Positions 1 through 8,209 of a stretch of DNA of 64,000 nucleotides are shown piece by piece (the first letter of the stretch is position 1; the number at the start of each line of letters is the position of its first letter). The notes beneath the pieces are model-generated. The model saw nothing but the letters and a program-made list of their open reading frames with translations, was not told the origin of the DNA and searched no databases. The stretch is from Reyranella sp. (lineage in GTDB: Bacteria; Pseudomonadota; Alphaproteobacteria; Reyranellales; Reyranellaceae): positions 1 to 64,000 of the forward strand of contig JAUXWB010000516.1 in the NCBI GenBank assembly GCA_030684475.1. The letters are read 5' to 3'. A program made the translations under genes and the position numbers.

Positions 1-40
1 CGACCGGGGGTACCATCGTGAAAATGCAAGATGCGCGCGG

Positions 41-54
41 TTGACCTGTGTCAA
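41..54. promoter_or_regulatory. FNR/FixK-type box upstream of hemN
   Basis: The 14-bp sequence TTGACCTGTGTCAA is a perfect palindrome (TTGAC, 4 nt, GTCAA), close to the FNR/Anr/FixK consensus TTGAT-N4-ATCAA. It lies 37 nt before the chosen hemN start. HemN-type genes are well-known FNR/FixK targets, so oxygen-limited activation is likely. The promoter elements themselves are not clear. Confidence 0.7.
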
Positions 55-91
55 ACGCACCCGCCCCGGCACGTGGCAAAAATGCAGGGCC

Positions 92-1435
92 ATGGAGCCC
101 GCCATCCTTGCTGCCTATGACCGGCCGGTGCCGCGGTACACCAGCTACCCGACCGCCGCCCAGTTCGAATCCTCGATCGGTCCGGAGCGGCACGCCGGCT
201 GGCTCGGCGACCTGAAGGCGGGAGAAGCAGCGCTCTACCTGCATGTCCCGTTTTGCCGGCAGCTCTGCTGGTACTGTGCCTGCCATACCATGGCGATGCG
301 CCGCGAAGGCACGCTCGACTCCTATGCTGCGGCCCTCGAGAGCGAACTCACGCTTGTCGCTCGTGCCGCTCCGGATTTCATTGTCGGCTCGGTGCAATGG
401 GGGGGCGGGACGCCCACCCAGATTGGCGCCGGCCGACTGCGCGCCATCGGCCATCTGGTCGACGTCCTGTTCGATCGTCGATGCGATGCGGAAATCTCCA
501 TGGAAGTCGATCCGCGCCATTGCGACGAGGCGACCGTGGAGGCCATGACGGCGCTTGGCGTGACGCGCGTCAGTTTCGGTGTTCAGGATTTTGACGAAAC
601 CGTCCAGCGGGCCATCAACCGGATGCAGTCCTTCGAGACGACCGTTGCCACCGTCGAGCGGGTACGCCGTGCCGGGATGACGAAAATCAACGTGGACCTG
701 GTCTACGGCCTGCCCAACCAAACGCTCGAGACGCTGACGCGTACTCTCGATCTTGCGCTCGCCTTGTCGCCGGATCGCTTCGCCGTCTTTGGCTATGCGC
801 ATGTCCCCTGGATGAAGCCACACCAGAGGCTGATTCCCAGCGAGACGCTCCCCGGCGTTGCGGCGCGCGCAGCGATGGCCTCGTTGGTTTCGGACCGGTT
901 GGTGGGTGGCGGCTACGTACGGGTCGGGCTCGATCACTATGCCCGGCCGGGCGACAGGCTGGCACGGGCGGTCGCCAATCGGCGTCTGCAGCGCAATTTC
1001 CAGGGCTATGTCGCCGACGAGTCGCCCTGGGTCGTCGGAATTGGAGCGTCCGCGATCTCATGCCTGCCGGGGGGATTCTCGCAGAATATCGCGGATCCGG
1101 CCGAGTACATGGCAGCGATTGACCGGGGCGGTTTCGCGACCGCGCGCGGCTTTGCGGTGGGGCCCGAGGACCGTCTACGCGGCGATATCATCGGACAGCT
1201 GATGTGCAGCTACTCTGCCGACATCGGCGAGACCTGCCGGAAATACGGCGCGGACGCCAGCGCCTTCCTTGGGGAAATCGACGGCCTGGCGGCGCTCGTC
1301 CGCGACGGGCTGGTTTCGATCGACGGCGAACAGCTGGCCGTCACCGACCGAGGTCGGCCGCTCGTTCGCTCGGTCTGCGCCGCCTTCGACCGCTACTACA
1401 CAGGCGCCGAAGGTCGTCATGCGCGGGGTATCTAG
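92..1435 (+). CDS. hemN: Oxygen-independent coproporphyrinogen III oxidase (radical SAM)
   Basis: Converts coproporphyrinogen III to protoporphyrinogen IX without oxygen, using SAM and a 4Fe-4S cluster in the cytoplasm. The 447-residue product has the family N-terminus (RYTSYPTA, residues 16-23) and the radical-SAM cysteines HVPFCRQLCWYCAC (Cys55, Cys59, Cys62, plus Cys64), then GGGTPTQ and the substrate-loop region typical of HemN. The frame is open from a TTG at 41, but that codon is inside the FNR-type palindrome and the first 17 residues are unlike the family, so ATG 92 is chosen. It stands alone, convergent with the nir operon. Likely induced at low oxygen. Confidence 0.93.
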   Translation: MEPAILAAYDRPVPRYTSYPTAAQFESSIGPERHAGWLGDLKAGEAALYLHVPFCRQLCWYCACHTMAMRREGTLDSYAAALESELTLVARAAPDFIVGSVQWGGGTPTQIGAGRLRAIGHLVDVLFDRRCDAEISMEVDPRHCDEATVEAMTALGVTRVSFGVQDFDETVQRAINRMQSFETTVATVERVRRAGMTKINVDLVYGLPNQTLETLTRTLDLALALSPDRFAVFGYAHVPWMKPHQRLIPSETLPGVAARAAMASLVSDRLVGGGYVRVGLDHYARPGDRLARAVANRRLQRNFQGYVADESPWVVGIGASAISCLPGGFSQNIADPAEYMAAIDRGGFATARGFAVGPEDRLRGDIIGQLMCSYSADIGETCRKYGADASAFLGEIDGLAALVRDGLVSIDGEQLAVTDRGRPLVRSVCAAFDRYYTGAEGRHARGI

Positions 1436-1505
1436 ACCCTGTCCATCGTGAGCGCCCAACCGATGGTCGTCGGTGAGCTGCTCGAGGACCGCTCCGGGCG
1501 GTTCT

Positions 1506-1841
1506 TCAGGCCGCCTTCTCCACGACGGCGCCGAGCGCGATGAACAGGCGCTCGCCCTCGATCTTCGCCGGCACCGTCCTGACCGTGCCTTCGTCGGCGC
1601 CCTGCGCCTTGCCCGTCTCCAGCGAGATCACCCAGTTGTGCAGCGGACAGGTCACCGCCGTGCCGTGAACGATGCCCTGGGAAAGCGGCCCGTCCTTGTG
1701 CGGGCAGCGATCCTCGATGGCGAAGACCTGGCCCTCGGCGGTGCGGAACACCGCGATTCGTCCCTCCGGCGTGTTGACGCAACGCGCGCCGCGAATCGGA
1801 ATGTCGCCGAGCGTGCCGATCTCGACCCACTTCATGGTCAT
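1506..1841 (-). CDS. nirD: Nitrite reductase [NAD(P)H] small subunit
   Basis: Small Rieske-type subunit of cytoplasmic assimilatory nitrite reductase, partner of NirB. The 111-residue protein has the two ligand pairs CPH (Cys46, His48) and CPLH (Cys65, His68), with family-typical length. The chosen ATG at 1841 overlaps the nirB stop (TGATG), which indicates translational coupling. A GTG three bases upstream is an alternative start. It is the last gene of the nirB-nirD operon and shares the attenuator leader in front of nirB. Confidence 0.93.
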   Translation of the reverse strand: MTMKWVEIGTLGDIPIRGARCVNTPEGRIAVFRTAEGQVFAIEDRCPHKDGPLSQGIVHGTAVTCPLHNWVISLETGKAQGADEGTVRTVPAKIEGERLFIALGAVVEKAA

Positions 1842-4291
1842 CACTCGGCGGCCTCGGCAAAGCCTATCGTCGCCATGGGCCGGAACTCATGCTTGTCCTT
1901 GCCCGAGACGCGCTCGGACCACGGATCGACCTGGGCGAATTTCTGCGAGAACACGAAGCGGGCGAAATAGGCGCGGCGCTTGTCGCCATCCTGCACGATC
2001 TGGCGCCTGATCTCGTCGAGACCGACACGCTTGGCCCATTTGTAGATGCGTTCGAGGTAGCGGCCCTGCTCGCGATACATCTGGACGAGGGCGGCAATGT
2101 GCTCGATCGCCTTGTCCTCGGTCTTCACCTGGCCCAGGATCTCGGTGCCCTTGATGTCGAGACCGGCAGCCCCCGCGAAGTGGATCTCGTAGCCGGAATC
2201 GACGCAGATCACGCCGACATCCTTGCAGGTCGCCTCGGCGCAATTCCTGGGGCAGCCCGAGACCGCCATCTTGACCTTGGCCGGCGTCCACGAGCCCCAC
2301 ATGAACTTCTCGATACGCACGCCCAGTCCCGTCGAATCCTGCGTGCCGAAGCGGCACCAGTCGGTGCCGACGCAGGTTTTCACCGTGCGCAGGCCCTTGG
2401 CGTAGGCGTGGCCCGAGACGAAACCCGCATTGCCGAGATCGGCCCACACCGCCGGCAGGTCTTCCTTCCGGACACCCAGCATGTCGATACGCTGTCCGCC
2501 GGTCACCTTGACCGTCGGGATGGCGAACTTGTCGACGACGTCTGCGATGGCGCGCAGCTCCGTGGAGCTCGTCATGCCGCCCCACATGCGCGGCACCACC
2601 GAGAAAGTACCGTCCTTCTGGATGTTGGCGTGGGCGCGCTCGTTGATAAAGCGCGACTGGTAGTCGTCGGCATATTCGTCGGGCCAGTCGCTGACGAGGT
2701 AGTAGTTGAGCGCCGGCCGGCACTTGGCGCAGCCGCACGAGGTCTTCCACTCGAGCTCCTGCATGACCGCCGGCACGGTCTTGAGCGACTTGGCGACGAT
2801 CAGGCGGCGGACGTCGTCGTGACCGAGGGTCGTGCAGGCGCACATCGGCGGGACGGCGGTGCGGTTGAAGGCATCGCCCAGGGTCAGCTCCATGAGCTGC
2901 TCGACCAGGCTGGTGCAGGTGCCGCACGAGGCCGAAGCCTTGGTGTGCGCCCGCACCTCGTCGAGGGTCGTCAGGCCCTTCGCCTTGATGGTGCCGGTGA
3001 TCCTGCCCTTGCAGATGCCGTTGCAGCCGCAGATCTCGGCATCGTCCGGCAGTGCCGCGACGGCGGCCCCGGGATCGAGCGCCCCGCCGCCCTGGAAGGC
3101 CGGCCCGAAGATCAGCGTGTCGCGCATCTCCGAGATGTTGGCCGACTTCTTCTTGAGGTCGTTGAACCAGGCGCCGTCGGCCACTTCGCCGAACAGCACG
3201 GTGCCGATGATCCTGTCGTCCTTCAGGATCAGCCGCTTGTAGACGCCGGCCGCCGCGTCGCGCAGGACGATCTCCTCGCGGTCGTCGCCGTCGGCAAAGT
3301 CGCCCAGCGAATAGACGTCGATGCCGGTGACTTTCAGCTTGGTCGGCGTGTCGATATGCACGAAGCGGGCGGCGTCGTCGCCGGCGAGATGGGCCGCCGC
3401 GGTCCGCGCCATCTCGTAGAGCGGCGCCACCAGGCCATAGACATGGCCGCCGACCTCGGCGCATTCGCCCAGCGCGTAAATGTCCGGATCGGAGGTCCGC
3501 ATGGCGTGGTCGACGACGATGCCGCGGCCGATCGGGAGGCCTGCCTCCTTGGCGAGCGCCGCGTTCGGCCGGATGCCCGCCGCCATGATGACCAGCGTCG
3601 CCGGAATGACGGTACCGTCGGCAAGCTCGACGCCCTCGACCTTTCCGGTGCCCAGGATCGCCTTGGTGTTGGCCTTGGTCAGCACCTTGATGCCGCGCTC
3701 CTCGAGCGCCTTCTGCAGCAGGTAGCCTGCAGCGGGATCGAGTTGCCGCTCCATCAGGGTCGGCATCAGGTGCACGACCGTGACGTCCATGCCCTGCGCC
3801 TGCAGCCCGGCGGCCGCTTCGAGGCCGAGCAGGCCGCCGCCGATCACGACCGCCTTGGCGCGCGACTGGGCGGCCAGCAGCATCGCGTTCACGTCGTCGA
3901 GGTCGCGGTAGGTGAGCACGCCGGCGAAGTCGTGGCCGGGCACCGGGATGATGATCGGATTGGAACCGGTGGCGATCACGAGCTTGTCGTAGCTCTCGGT
4001 CACGCCCTCCGAGGAGGTGACGGTCTTCGCCGCGCGGTCGATCGCCTCGATCTTGTGGCCCTTGTAGAGGGTGATGCCGTTGCGGACGTACCAGCCGTCG
4101 CCATGGATGATGATCTGCTCATAGTCCTTCTCGCCCGACAGCACGGGCGACAGCATGATGCGATCGTAATTGACACGCGGCTCGGCGTTGAAGATCGTCA
4201 CCTGGTAGCGGTCGGGCGCGGTCTCGAGCAGATGCTCCAGCATGCGTCCCGGGGCCATGCCGTTTCCGATGATGACGAGCTTTTCGGTCAT
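1841..4291 (-). CDS. nirB: Nitrite reductase [NAD(P)H] large subunit
   Basis: Six-electron reduction of nitrite to ammonium in nitrate/nitrite assimilation. The 816-residue protein starts MTEKLVIIGNGMAPGR, the FAD dinucleotide fold. An NAD-binding GGGLLGLEAAAGL follows, then a BFD-type Fe-S segment (CGCNGICKG and SCGTCTSLVEQL), a second Cys cluster (CACTTL, CGCAKC), and the siroheme/4Fe-4S reductase half ending with CVGTDWC and GCPRNCAEATC. Eight in-frame codons lie upstream, but ATG 4291 fits the family start and has AGGGAC in front. It is transcribed with nirD and controlled by the leader hairpins at 4309-4406. No nitrate reductase gene lies in the window. Confidence 0.95.
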   Translation of the reverse strand: MTEKLVIIGNGMAPGRMLEHLLETAPDRYQVTIFNAEPRVNYDRIMLSPVLSGEKDYEQIIIHGDGWYVRNGITLYKGHKIEAIDRAAKTVTSSEGVTESYDKLVIATGSNPIIIPVPGHDFAGVLTYRDLDDVNAMLLAAQSRAKAVVIGGGLLGLEAAAGLQAQGMDVTVVHLMPTLMERQLDPAAGYLLQKALEERGIKVLTKANTKAILGTGKVEGVELADGTVIPATLVIMAAGIRPNAALAKEAGLPIGRGIVVDHAMRTSDPDIYALGECAEVGGHVYGLVAPLYEMARTAAAHLAGDDAARFVHIDTPTKLKVTGIDVYSLGDFADGDDREEIVLRDAAAGVYKRLILKDDRIIGTVLFGEVADGAWFNDLKKKSANISEMRDTLIFGPAFQGGGALDPGAAVAALPDDAEICGCNGICKGRITGTIKAKGLTTLDEVRAHTKASASCGTCTSLVEQLMELTLGDAFNRTAVPPMCACTTLGHDDVRRLIVAKSLKTVPAVMQELEWKTSCGCAKCRPALNYYLVSDWPDEYADDYQSRFINERAHANIQKDGTFSVVPRMWGGMTSSTELRAIADVVDKFAIPTVKVTGGQRIDMLGVRKEDLPAVWADLGNAGFVSGHAYAKGLRTVKTCVGTDWCRFGTQDSTGLGVRIEKFMWGSWTPAKVKMAVSGCPRNCAEATCKDVGVICVDSGYEIHFAGAAGLDIKGTEILGQVKTEDKAIEHIAALVQMYREQGRYLERIYKWAKRVGLDEIRRQIVQDGDKRRAYFARFVFSQKFAQVDPWSERVSGKDKHEFRPMATIGFAEAAE

Positions 4292-4308
4292 GTCCCTGGC
4301 GAATCCCC

Positions 4309-4379
4309 AAAACAAAAAAAGCTGCCCAACAGACCCACGCCCCCTCCACGAGAAGGGACAAATAGCCGTTGGCAGCTTT
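4309..4379 (-). terminator. Intrinsic terminator (attenuator) in the nirB leader
   Basis: On the minus strand, AAAGCTGCCAAC (4379-4368) pairs with GTTGGGCAGCTTT (4330-4318, one bulged G), followed directly by a T-rich run with seven Ts. It ends only about 18 nt before the nirB ATG and so would stop transcription ahead of the gene, as an attenuator does. Its 5' arm overlaps the second hexaloop hairpin. Confidence 0.75.
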
Positions 4380-4406
4380 GCCTGGGGCGCCCGCCATTAG
4401 ACGCCC
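4371..4406 (-). promoter_or_regulatory. Two-hexaloop (ANTAR-type) antitermination RNA
   Basis: In minus-strand order, hairpin P1 (4406-4385) has arms GGGCGTCT and GGGCGCCC around the six-base loop AATGGC. After a 2-nt linker, hairpin P2 (4382-4371) is GGC and GCC around the six-base loop AAAGCT. Both loops carry A at position 1 and G at position 4, the signature of RNAs bound by ANTAR proteins such as NasR/NasT. P2 shares bases with the terminator 5' arm, so P2 and terminator exclude each other. The regulator is not in this window. Confidence 0.65.
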
Positions 4407-4565
4407 GCGAATGAGACCTCATTGCCTCAGGAGCTTACGAAGCATGAATCATGCCAGAACGCGTCATATCGAGGATCTAGCGATGTCGGGGTGGACTGCC
4501 CGGAGCCGATCCCTGCCGCTGGTCATTTATCGGGCAGGTTGCCCGCGCAACTCGCGCAAAGAGGC

Positions 4566-4813
4566 TCAGGCCAATTTGAGTTCCCGATATCCGTCGGCCG
4601 CCACCGCGTCGCAGCGCGCGCGGTAGGCCGGCGCGCTGCCGCTGTAGCGTGCGATCGTGGCCCCATCAGCATCATCATGTTGGGAAAGCCTTCGACCTGG
4701 ACCCCGAGATAGGTCTTCGGTCCGCCCTGCCACTTGTCCTTGAGCCGGAGGCCACCGGCGCCCCTTATGTCGATGCGGTCGAAGCTGCCGGTGATGGCGT
4801 CGAAGCCCGTGGC
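4566..4813 (-). pseudogene. Remnant of a Baeyer-Villiger-type monooxygenase (C-terminal, internally deleted)
   Basis: This stretch repeats the 3' end of the intact monooxygenase at 10227-11846. Bases 4566 to about 4655 match the last 90 bp of that gene, including the stop. The match then jumps over about 230 bp and resumes from about 4658 to 4813 with the region coding FDRIDIRGAGG and FPNMMMLMGP. The jump puts the parts out of frame, and nothing remains 5' of 4813. Several substitutions separate it from the intact copy, so it is either an old duplication or the tail of a lost paralogue. Confidence 0.8.
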
Positions 4814-5188
4814 ATATCGAACCGAGCGGATGTTCGCGATGGGCCTCCTCGTGATGGCGGCATCGCTGACGCTGGCTTCGCTCGTCAGGGACCTGCCGAC
4901 GGCGCTCGTCAACGCCGTCGTTTTCGGTGTCAACAACGCTTCACCATGACCTATTTCGGCGACCTGTGGCCGCGTTATTTCGGCCGGCGCCATCTCGGCA
5001 GTATTCAAGGGGCCGGCCAGATGACCGGAGTCGTCGGCGCTTCGCTGGGACCGCTGCCCTTCGGCTTCGCCTACGACCTCACCGATCGCTTTGCTGCGTC
5101 CCTGTTCGCGTTCACCGCGCTACCGCTCGGTCTTGCCGTGCTCGCGCTTTTCCTGCGGGAACCGAAGCTGCACGCGGCGCCGGGTTGA
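4812..5188 (+). pseudogene. MFS transporter C-terminal remnant, frameshifted
   Basis: Two overlapping frames together read as the last third of a 12-TM MFS permease. First comes a membrane segment MGLLVMAASLTLASLV followed by NAVVFGVNNA. Then, in another frame, TMTYFGDLWPRYFGRRHLG and QGAGQMTGVVGASLGPLPFG, and a last helix ending LFLREPKLHAAPG before a stop at 5188. A one-base loss near 4936-4942 explains the frame switch. There is no start region, because the 5' side runs straight into the monooxygenase remnant. Confidence 0.7.
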
Positions 5189-5498
5189 TGGTTACGCGCG
5201 AGGACGCAGGTGGCCAAGGGGTCGCTGCCCAGTGCCTATGCCGGGGAAGTCCGCGCCATGGCGGGCCGTCGGCAAGCCGTTCGCCGAACGTGATGTCCTG
5301 CGACTGGGCAAGGCAATGTAGACAACGCTGTCGTCGCCATCCAGCTCTCGCTGCCGTGGCAGTACGTCAACCGCTGCACGCCGCTCGAGGTGAGCCTGGG
5401 ATAGCTTCCCTTCGCGGATTTGATAGGGCAGGGACGGACGTGCCAGCTGAGCGCCCTTTGGCATTGCCCAACACGTCTCGCTTGTATGCTCGCATTCC
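5189..5498. other. Intergenic, no recognisable gene
   Basis: I see no supported gene, hairpin or repeat here. Short open frames exist on both strands but lack ribosome binding sites or family resemblance. It probably continues the decayed stretch that begins at 4566. Confidence 0.5.
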
Positions 5499-5693
5499 CT
5501 AGGTCTTCTCGCTGTTGACCGAGGACCGTTGATCTCCGTCTACAGAACGCTTCCCGAGTTCCGATAGTGACAGCATGCCCTCGAATTCCAGGATCATGCT
5601 TTCAATTGCTCGCCGGGTAGACTGGTCGGTCTCTTCGTCCAGCATTCGCCTGAACTTCTCGATGTTCCGACGAAGGATGTAGGCTTCAATCAT
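5499..5693 (-). CDS. Small helical protein of unknown function
   Basis: A 64-residue protein, MIEAYILRRNIEKFRRML followed by a second amphipathic helix around RRAIESMILEFEGML. It resembles short conserved alphaproteobacterial proteins with a YxLRRNIExFRRxL pattern, a class without assigned function. ATG 5693 is preceded by AGGGGGT at good spacing; nine upstream in-frame codons are ignored for that reason. It stands alone. The charged helical pair could be a dimerising or adaptor element, but that is a guess. Confidence 0.55.
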   Translation of the reverse strand: MIEAYILRRNIEKFRRMLDEETDQSTRRAIESMILEFEGMLSLSELGKRSVDGDQRSSVNSEKT

Positions 5694-5847
5694 GGTGACC
5701 CCCTTGTTCGCTGTTTTCAATCAAGAGCTACCAAGAATGGATAGCTTGCTCCGCGCGGGATCGGACTGAGAAGTCTGTTGCCAGCGGCGATCCCTCGACA
5801 GGATCAAACATCGACATCGAGCAAGCGTCTCGGGATTGCCCAAGTCG

Positions 5848-5997
5848 CGCTAGAGGCGAAGTGGCGCCTGTTCATCGCGCAGTGCTGATTGATGTTCCAA
5901 TTTTTCGATACGCCAAGTGAGGTTGGCCGATAGTGGCGCGGGTTCCTACCTGTTAACTTTGACAGGTGGGGGCGTACTAGTTGCAATCCATGACCAT
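5848..5997 (+). repeat. Direct repeat copy 1 (resembles the histidine-kinase upstream region)
   Basis: About 150 bp that match, with divergence, the region just upstream of the histidine kinase (8047-8209). Shared blocks are a GCGCnAGAGnCGAAGnGGC motif, TCAnCGCGCAnTG, the inverted repeat ACCTGTTAA/TTGACAGGT at 5948-5967, and GTTGCAATCCATGACC at 5980-5995. The ATG here leads only to a short frame, so this is a promoter/leader region without its gene. Confidence 0.65.
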
Positions 5998-6143
5998 ACC
6001 TTCTCGAACACTGCTCCAGCTGGGCGGACGTCGCTTGGGATTCTCGACAATGCGGTGAATACAACGCGTGCGCCTTCTGCTTCAGCATGACCCAGGTACG
6101 GCGGTGCACGCCCAAGAGGTCCAGTGGCAACACTGGCCCTCCT

Positions 6144-7715
6144 TCATTGCCGGTTAGGATTGCCTTGGAGGCGGTCGAGGACGGGATCGCTTTCCGACGG
6201 TGTGGCTGGCTGATTGAGCAACTGGTCGAGTGGCGAACTCGATGTCGACGGCGTACCGCTTGGTGGCGCCTTCAGGAGGTCGTCAAGCGACCAGCCGGGC
6301 TGGCCGCCGCTGGCGGCAGGCACCGCATCCGGGAAAACCTGCTTGGGTAACCAGGTAGCAAGTTGGGGCACCAACCACAAAGTCGTGATGGCCACGAGTT
6401 GCAGGGCGACGAACGGAAGGATGCCCCTGTAGATGGCACCGGTTGTGATTGATTCGGCTGCAACTGCGCGCATGTAGAACAGGGCGAAGCCGACAGGCGG
6501 CGTGAGAAACGCGGTCTGAAGGTTGACGCCGATCATGACACCCAGCCACACCGGATCGACCCCCATGGCGATGATCACCGGCGCGGTGATCGGTACGACG
6601 ATCAGTACGATCTCGATGGTGTCCATGAAAAAGCCAAGCACGAACATCACAACCATGACGGACATCACCGCGCCGAAGGCCCCGCCCGGCACGCTGGACA
6701 GGATCTGCTCAACGAGGTGTTCACCGCCCAGGCCGCGGAACACTAGCGAGAACACCGACACGCCCAGCACGATCACGAAGACCAGCGCACTGATCACTGC
6801 CGTGTTGCGCATGACGGCGCGCAGCGTGGCGAAGGACAAGGCGCGATTGAAGGCGGCGAGGATCATCGAGCCGATGGCACCGATCGAGGCGGCCTCAGTG
6901 GGCGTCGCGAAGCCCGAGAGAATCGATCCCAATACCGCGACGATGAGGAGTAGCGGCGGTATCAGCGCCCGCACGAAGCGCCGGCCGAGCGTGGCCCGCT
7001 GCGCCACATCCATCACCAGTGCCGGGCAGTCCTTGGGCCGCATGAACGACAGGCCGATGATGTAAAGAATGTAGAGCGCGACCAACGACAGCCCGGGCAG
7101 GAAAGCGCCGGCGAAGAGATCGCCGACCGACACTGGCGCAAGGGCTTTGCCAGTGCGCTGCGCGGCAAGTTGGTTGGCGCCCATTAGGAGATCGCCGATG
7201 AAGATCAGGATCACCGAGGGCGGGATGACCTGGCCGAGCGTGCCAGAGGCGCAGATAACGCCGGTGGCGAGCTTGGGATCGTAGCCGGCGCGCATCATGG
7301 CGGGCAGGCTGATCATGCCCATCGTGACTACCGTGGCACCGACCACCCCGGTAGAGGCGGCGAGCAGGGCGCCCACGATCACGACCGATATGGCAAGCCC
7401 GCCGCGCATTGTGCCGAACAGTTGGCCCATGGTCTCGAGCAGCGCTTCGGCGATCTTGGAGCGCTCCAGCACCGACCCCATGAAGATGAACAACGGTACT
7501 GCCACCAGCACCTCGTTGGTCATCAGGCCGAAATAGCGCGATGGCAGGCTGGTCAGGAAGATCGGGTCAAATACGCCGAACGCCCAGCCCAGCACCGCGA
7601 ACAGCAGCGAGAAGCCTGCCAGGCTGAAGGCGATGGGAAAGCCGCAGAGTACGCCGAACGTGGCGAAGATGAAGAGTGCAATGGCGAGGATGTCGCCGAC
7701 CAGGGAAGTGGACAT
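6144..7715 (-). CDS. TRAP transporter large permease (DctM family)
   Basis: Membrane subunit of a TRAP uptake system for organic acids or similar solutes. The 523-residue protein has 11-12 hydrophobic segments and DctM-typical stretches: PLFIFMGSVLERS, the GGLAISVVIVGALLAASTG segment, and SGTLGQVIPPSVILIFIGD. The last 60 or so residues are unusual for the family: a Pro/Ser/Thr-rich cytoplasmic tail (SGTPSTSSSPLDQLLNQP). No DctP binding protein or DctQ small permease flanks it, so it is an orphan subunit, either helped by distant partners or left by a deletion. The repeat copies on both sides favour a rearrangement. Confidence 0.85.
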   Translation of the reverse strand: MSTSLVGDILAIALFIFATFGVLCGFPIAFSLAGFSLLFAVLGWAFGVFDPIFLTSLPSRYFGLMTNEVLVAVPLFIFMGSVLERSKIAEALLETMGQLFGTMRGGLAISVVIVGALLAASTGVVGATVVTMGMISLPAMMRAGYDPKLATGVICASGTLGQVIPPSVILIFIGDLLMGANQLAAQRTGKALAPVSVGDLFAGAFLPGLSLVALYILYIIGLSFMRPKDCPALVMDVAQRATLGRRFVRALIPPLLLIVAVLGSILSGFATPTEAASIGAIGSMILAAFNRALSFATLRAVMRNTAVISALVFVIVLGVSVFSLVFRGLGGEHLVEQILSSVPGGAFGAVMSVMVVMFVLGFFMDTIEIVLIVVPITAPVIIAMGVDPVWLGVMIGVNLQTAFLTPPVGFALFYMRAVAAESITTGAIYRGILPFVALQLVAITTLWLVPQLATWLPKQVFPDAVPAASGGQPGWSLDDLLKAPPSGTPSTSSSPLDQLLNQPATPSESDPVLDRLQGNPNRQ

Positions 7716-8046
7716 CGCCGGCTAGCCCAGCGGACCGTCAGCATCCGGGCTGGCGACGGCTCGCGGCCGGCCCGCACGAGGTGGGAGGGGGCGATCCAGG
7801 CGAGAGCCTGCTTGAGGCAAGGCTAGTCGTCGGAATCGTAAGCTTTGGTCGTTTATGAGTCGCAGCCAAAAGTGGGCCAGCGCCCAATGGGCGCTGGCCC
7901 GTAGGACGGCGTCGGGGCTCCCTGCCGCCGCCCATGACCCTCCCGCGGGGGGCGGGAGGGAAAGTGCTGCCGGCGCGTCCCTCGCCAGCGTCCCAAGAAG
8001 CTCCATGAAGACCGGCTCAATCGGAATGCGCGGTGTTTCTCCAAGG
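7716..8046. other. Intergenic stretch with two strong hairpins
   Basis: No supported gene. At 7874-7900 there is a perfect 12-bp stem, GGGCCAGCGCCC and GGGCGCTGGCCC, with a 3-nt loop. At 7938-7960 a 9-bp stem, CCCTCCCGC and GCGGGAGGG, has a 5-nt loop. Neither has a convincing T-tract; the first is followed by four Ts on the minus strand and could act as a weak terminator. These may be remnants of the missing TRAP genes' surroundings or mobile palindromes. Confidence 0.5.
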
Positions 8047-8209
8047 CGCGCGAGAGCCGAAGCGGCCCGGCTCACCGCGCAATGTACGATGGCACTGATA
8101 GGTCCAAACCCTCATGGCGTGGAAATCATTCGCCGGTAGTAGCGCGGTTGCCTACCTGTTAACCTTAACAGGTGTTGGGAGGGCCACATCGGTTGCAATC
8201 CATGACCCC
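8047..8209 (+). repeat. Direct repeat copy 2 with perfect palindrome upstream of the histidine kinase
   Basis: Second copy of the repeat at 5848-5997. The palindrome is perfect here: ACCTGTTAA (8154-8162), CC, TTAACAGGT (8165-8173). The shared GTTGCAATCCATGACC (8192-8207) contains the proposed kinase ATG at 8202. Position and symmetry suggest an operator in the promoter of the two-component operon, possibly autoregulatory. Confidence 0.65.

Noticed and set aside
1889-4414. A very long open frame opposite nirB (about 840 codons)
   Set aside because: GC-rich codon bias leaves the antisense of nirB open; the translation is Arg/Gly/Asp-rich with no family resemblance, and nirB itself is certain.
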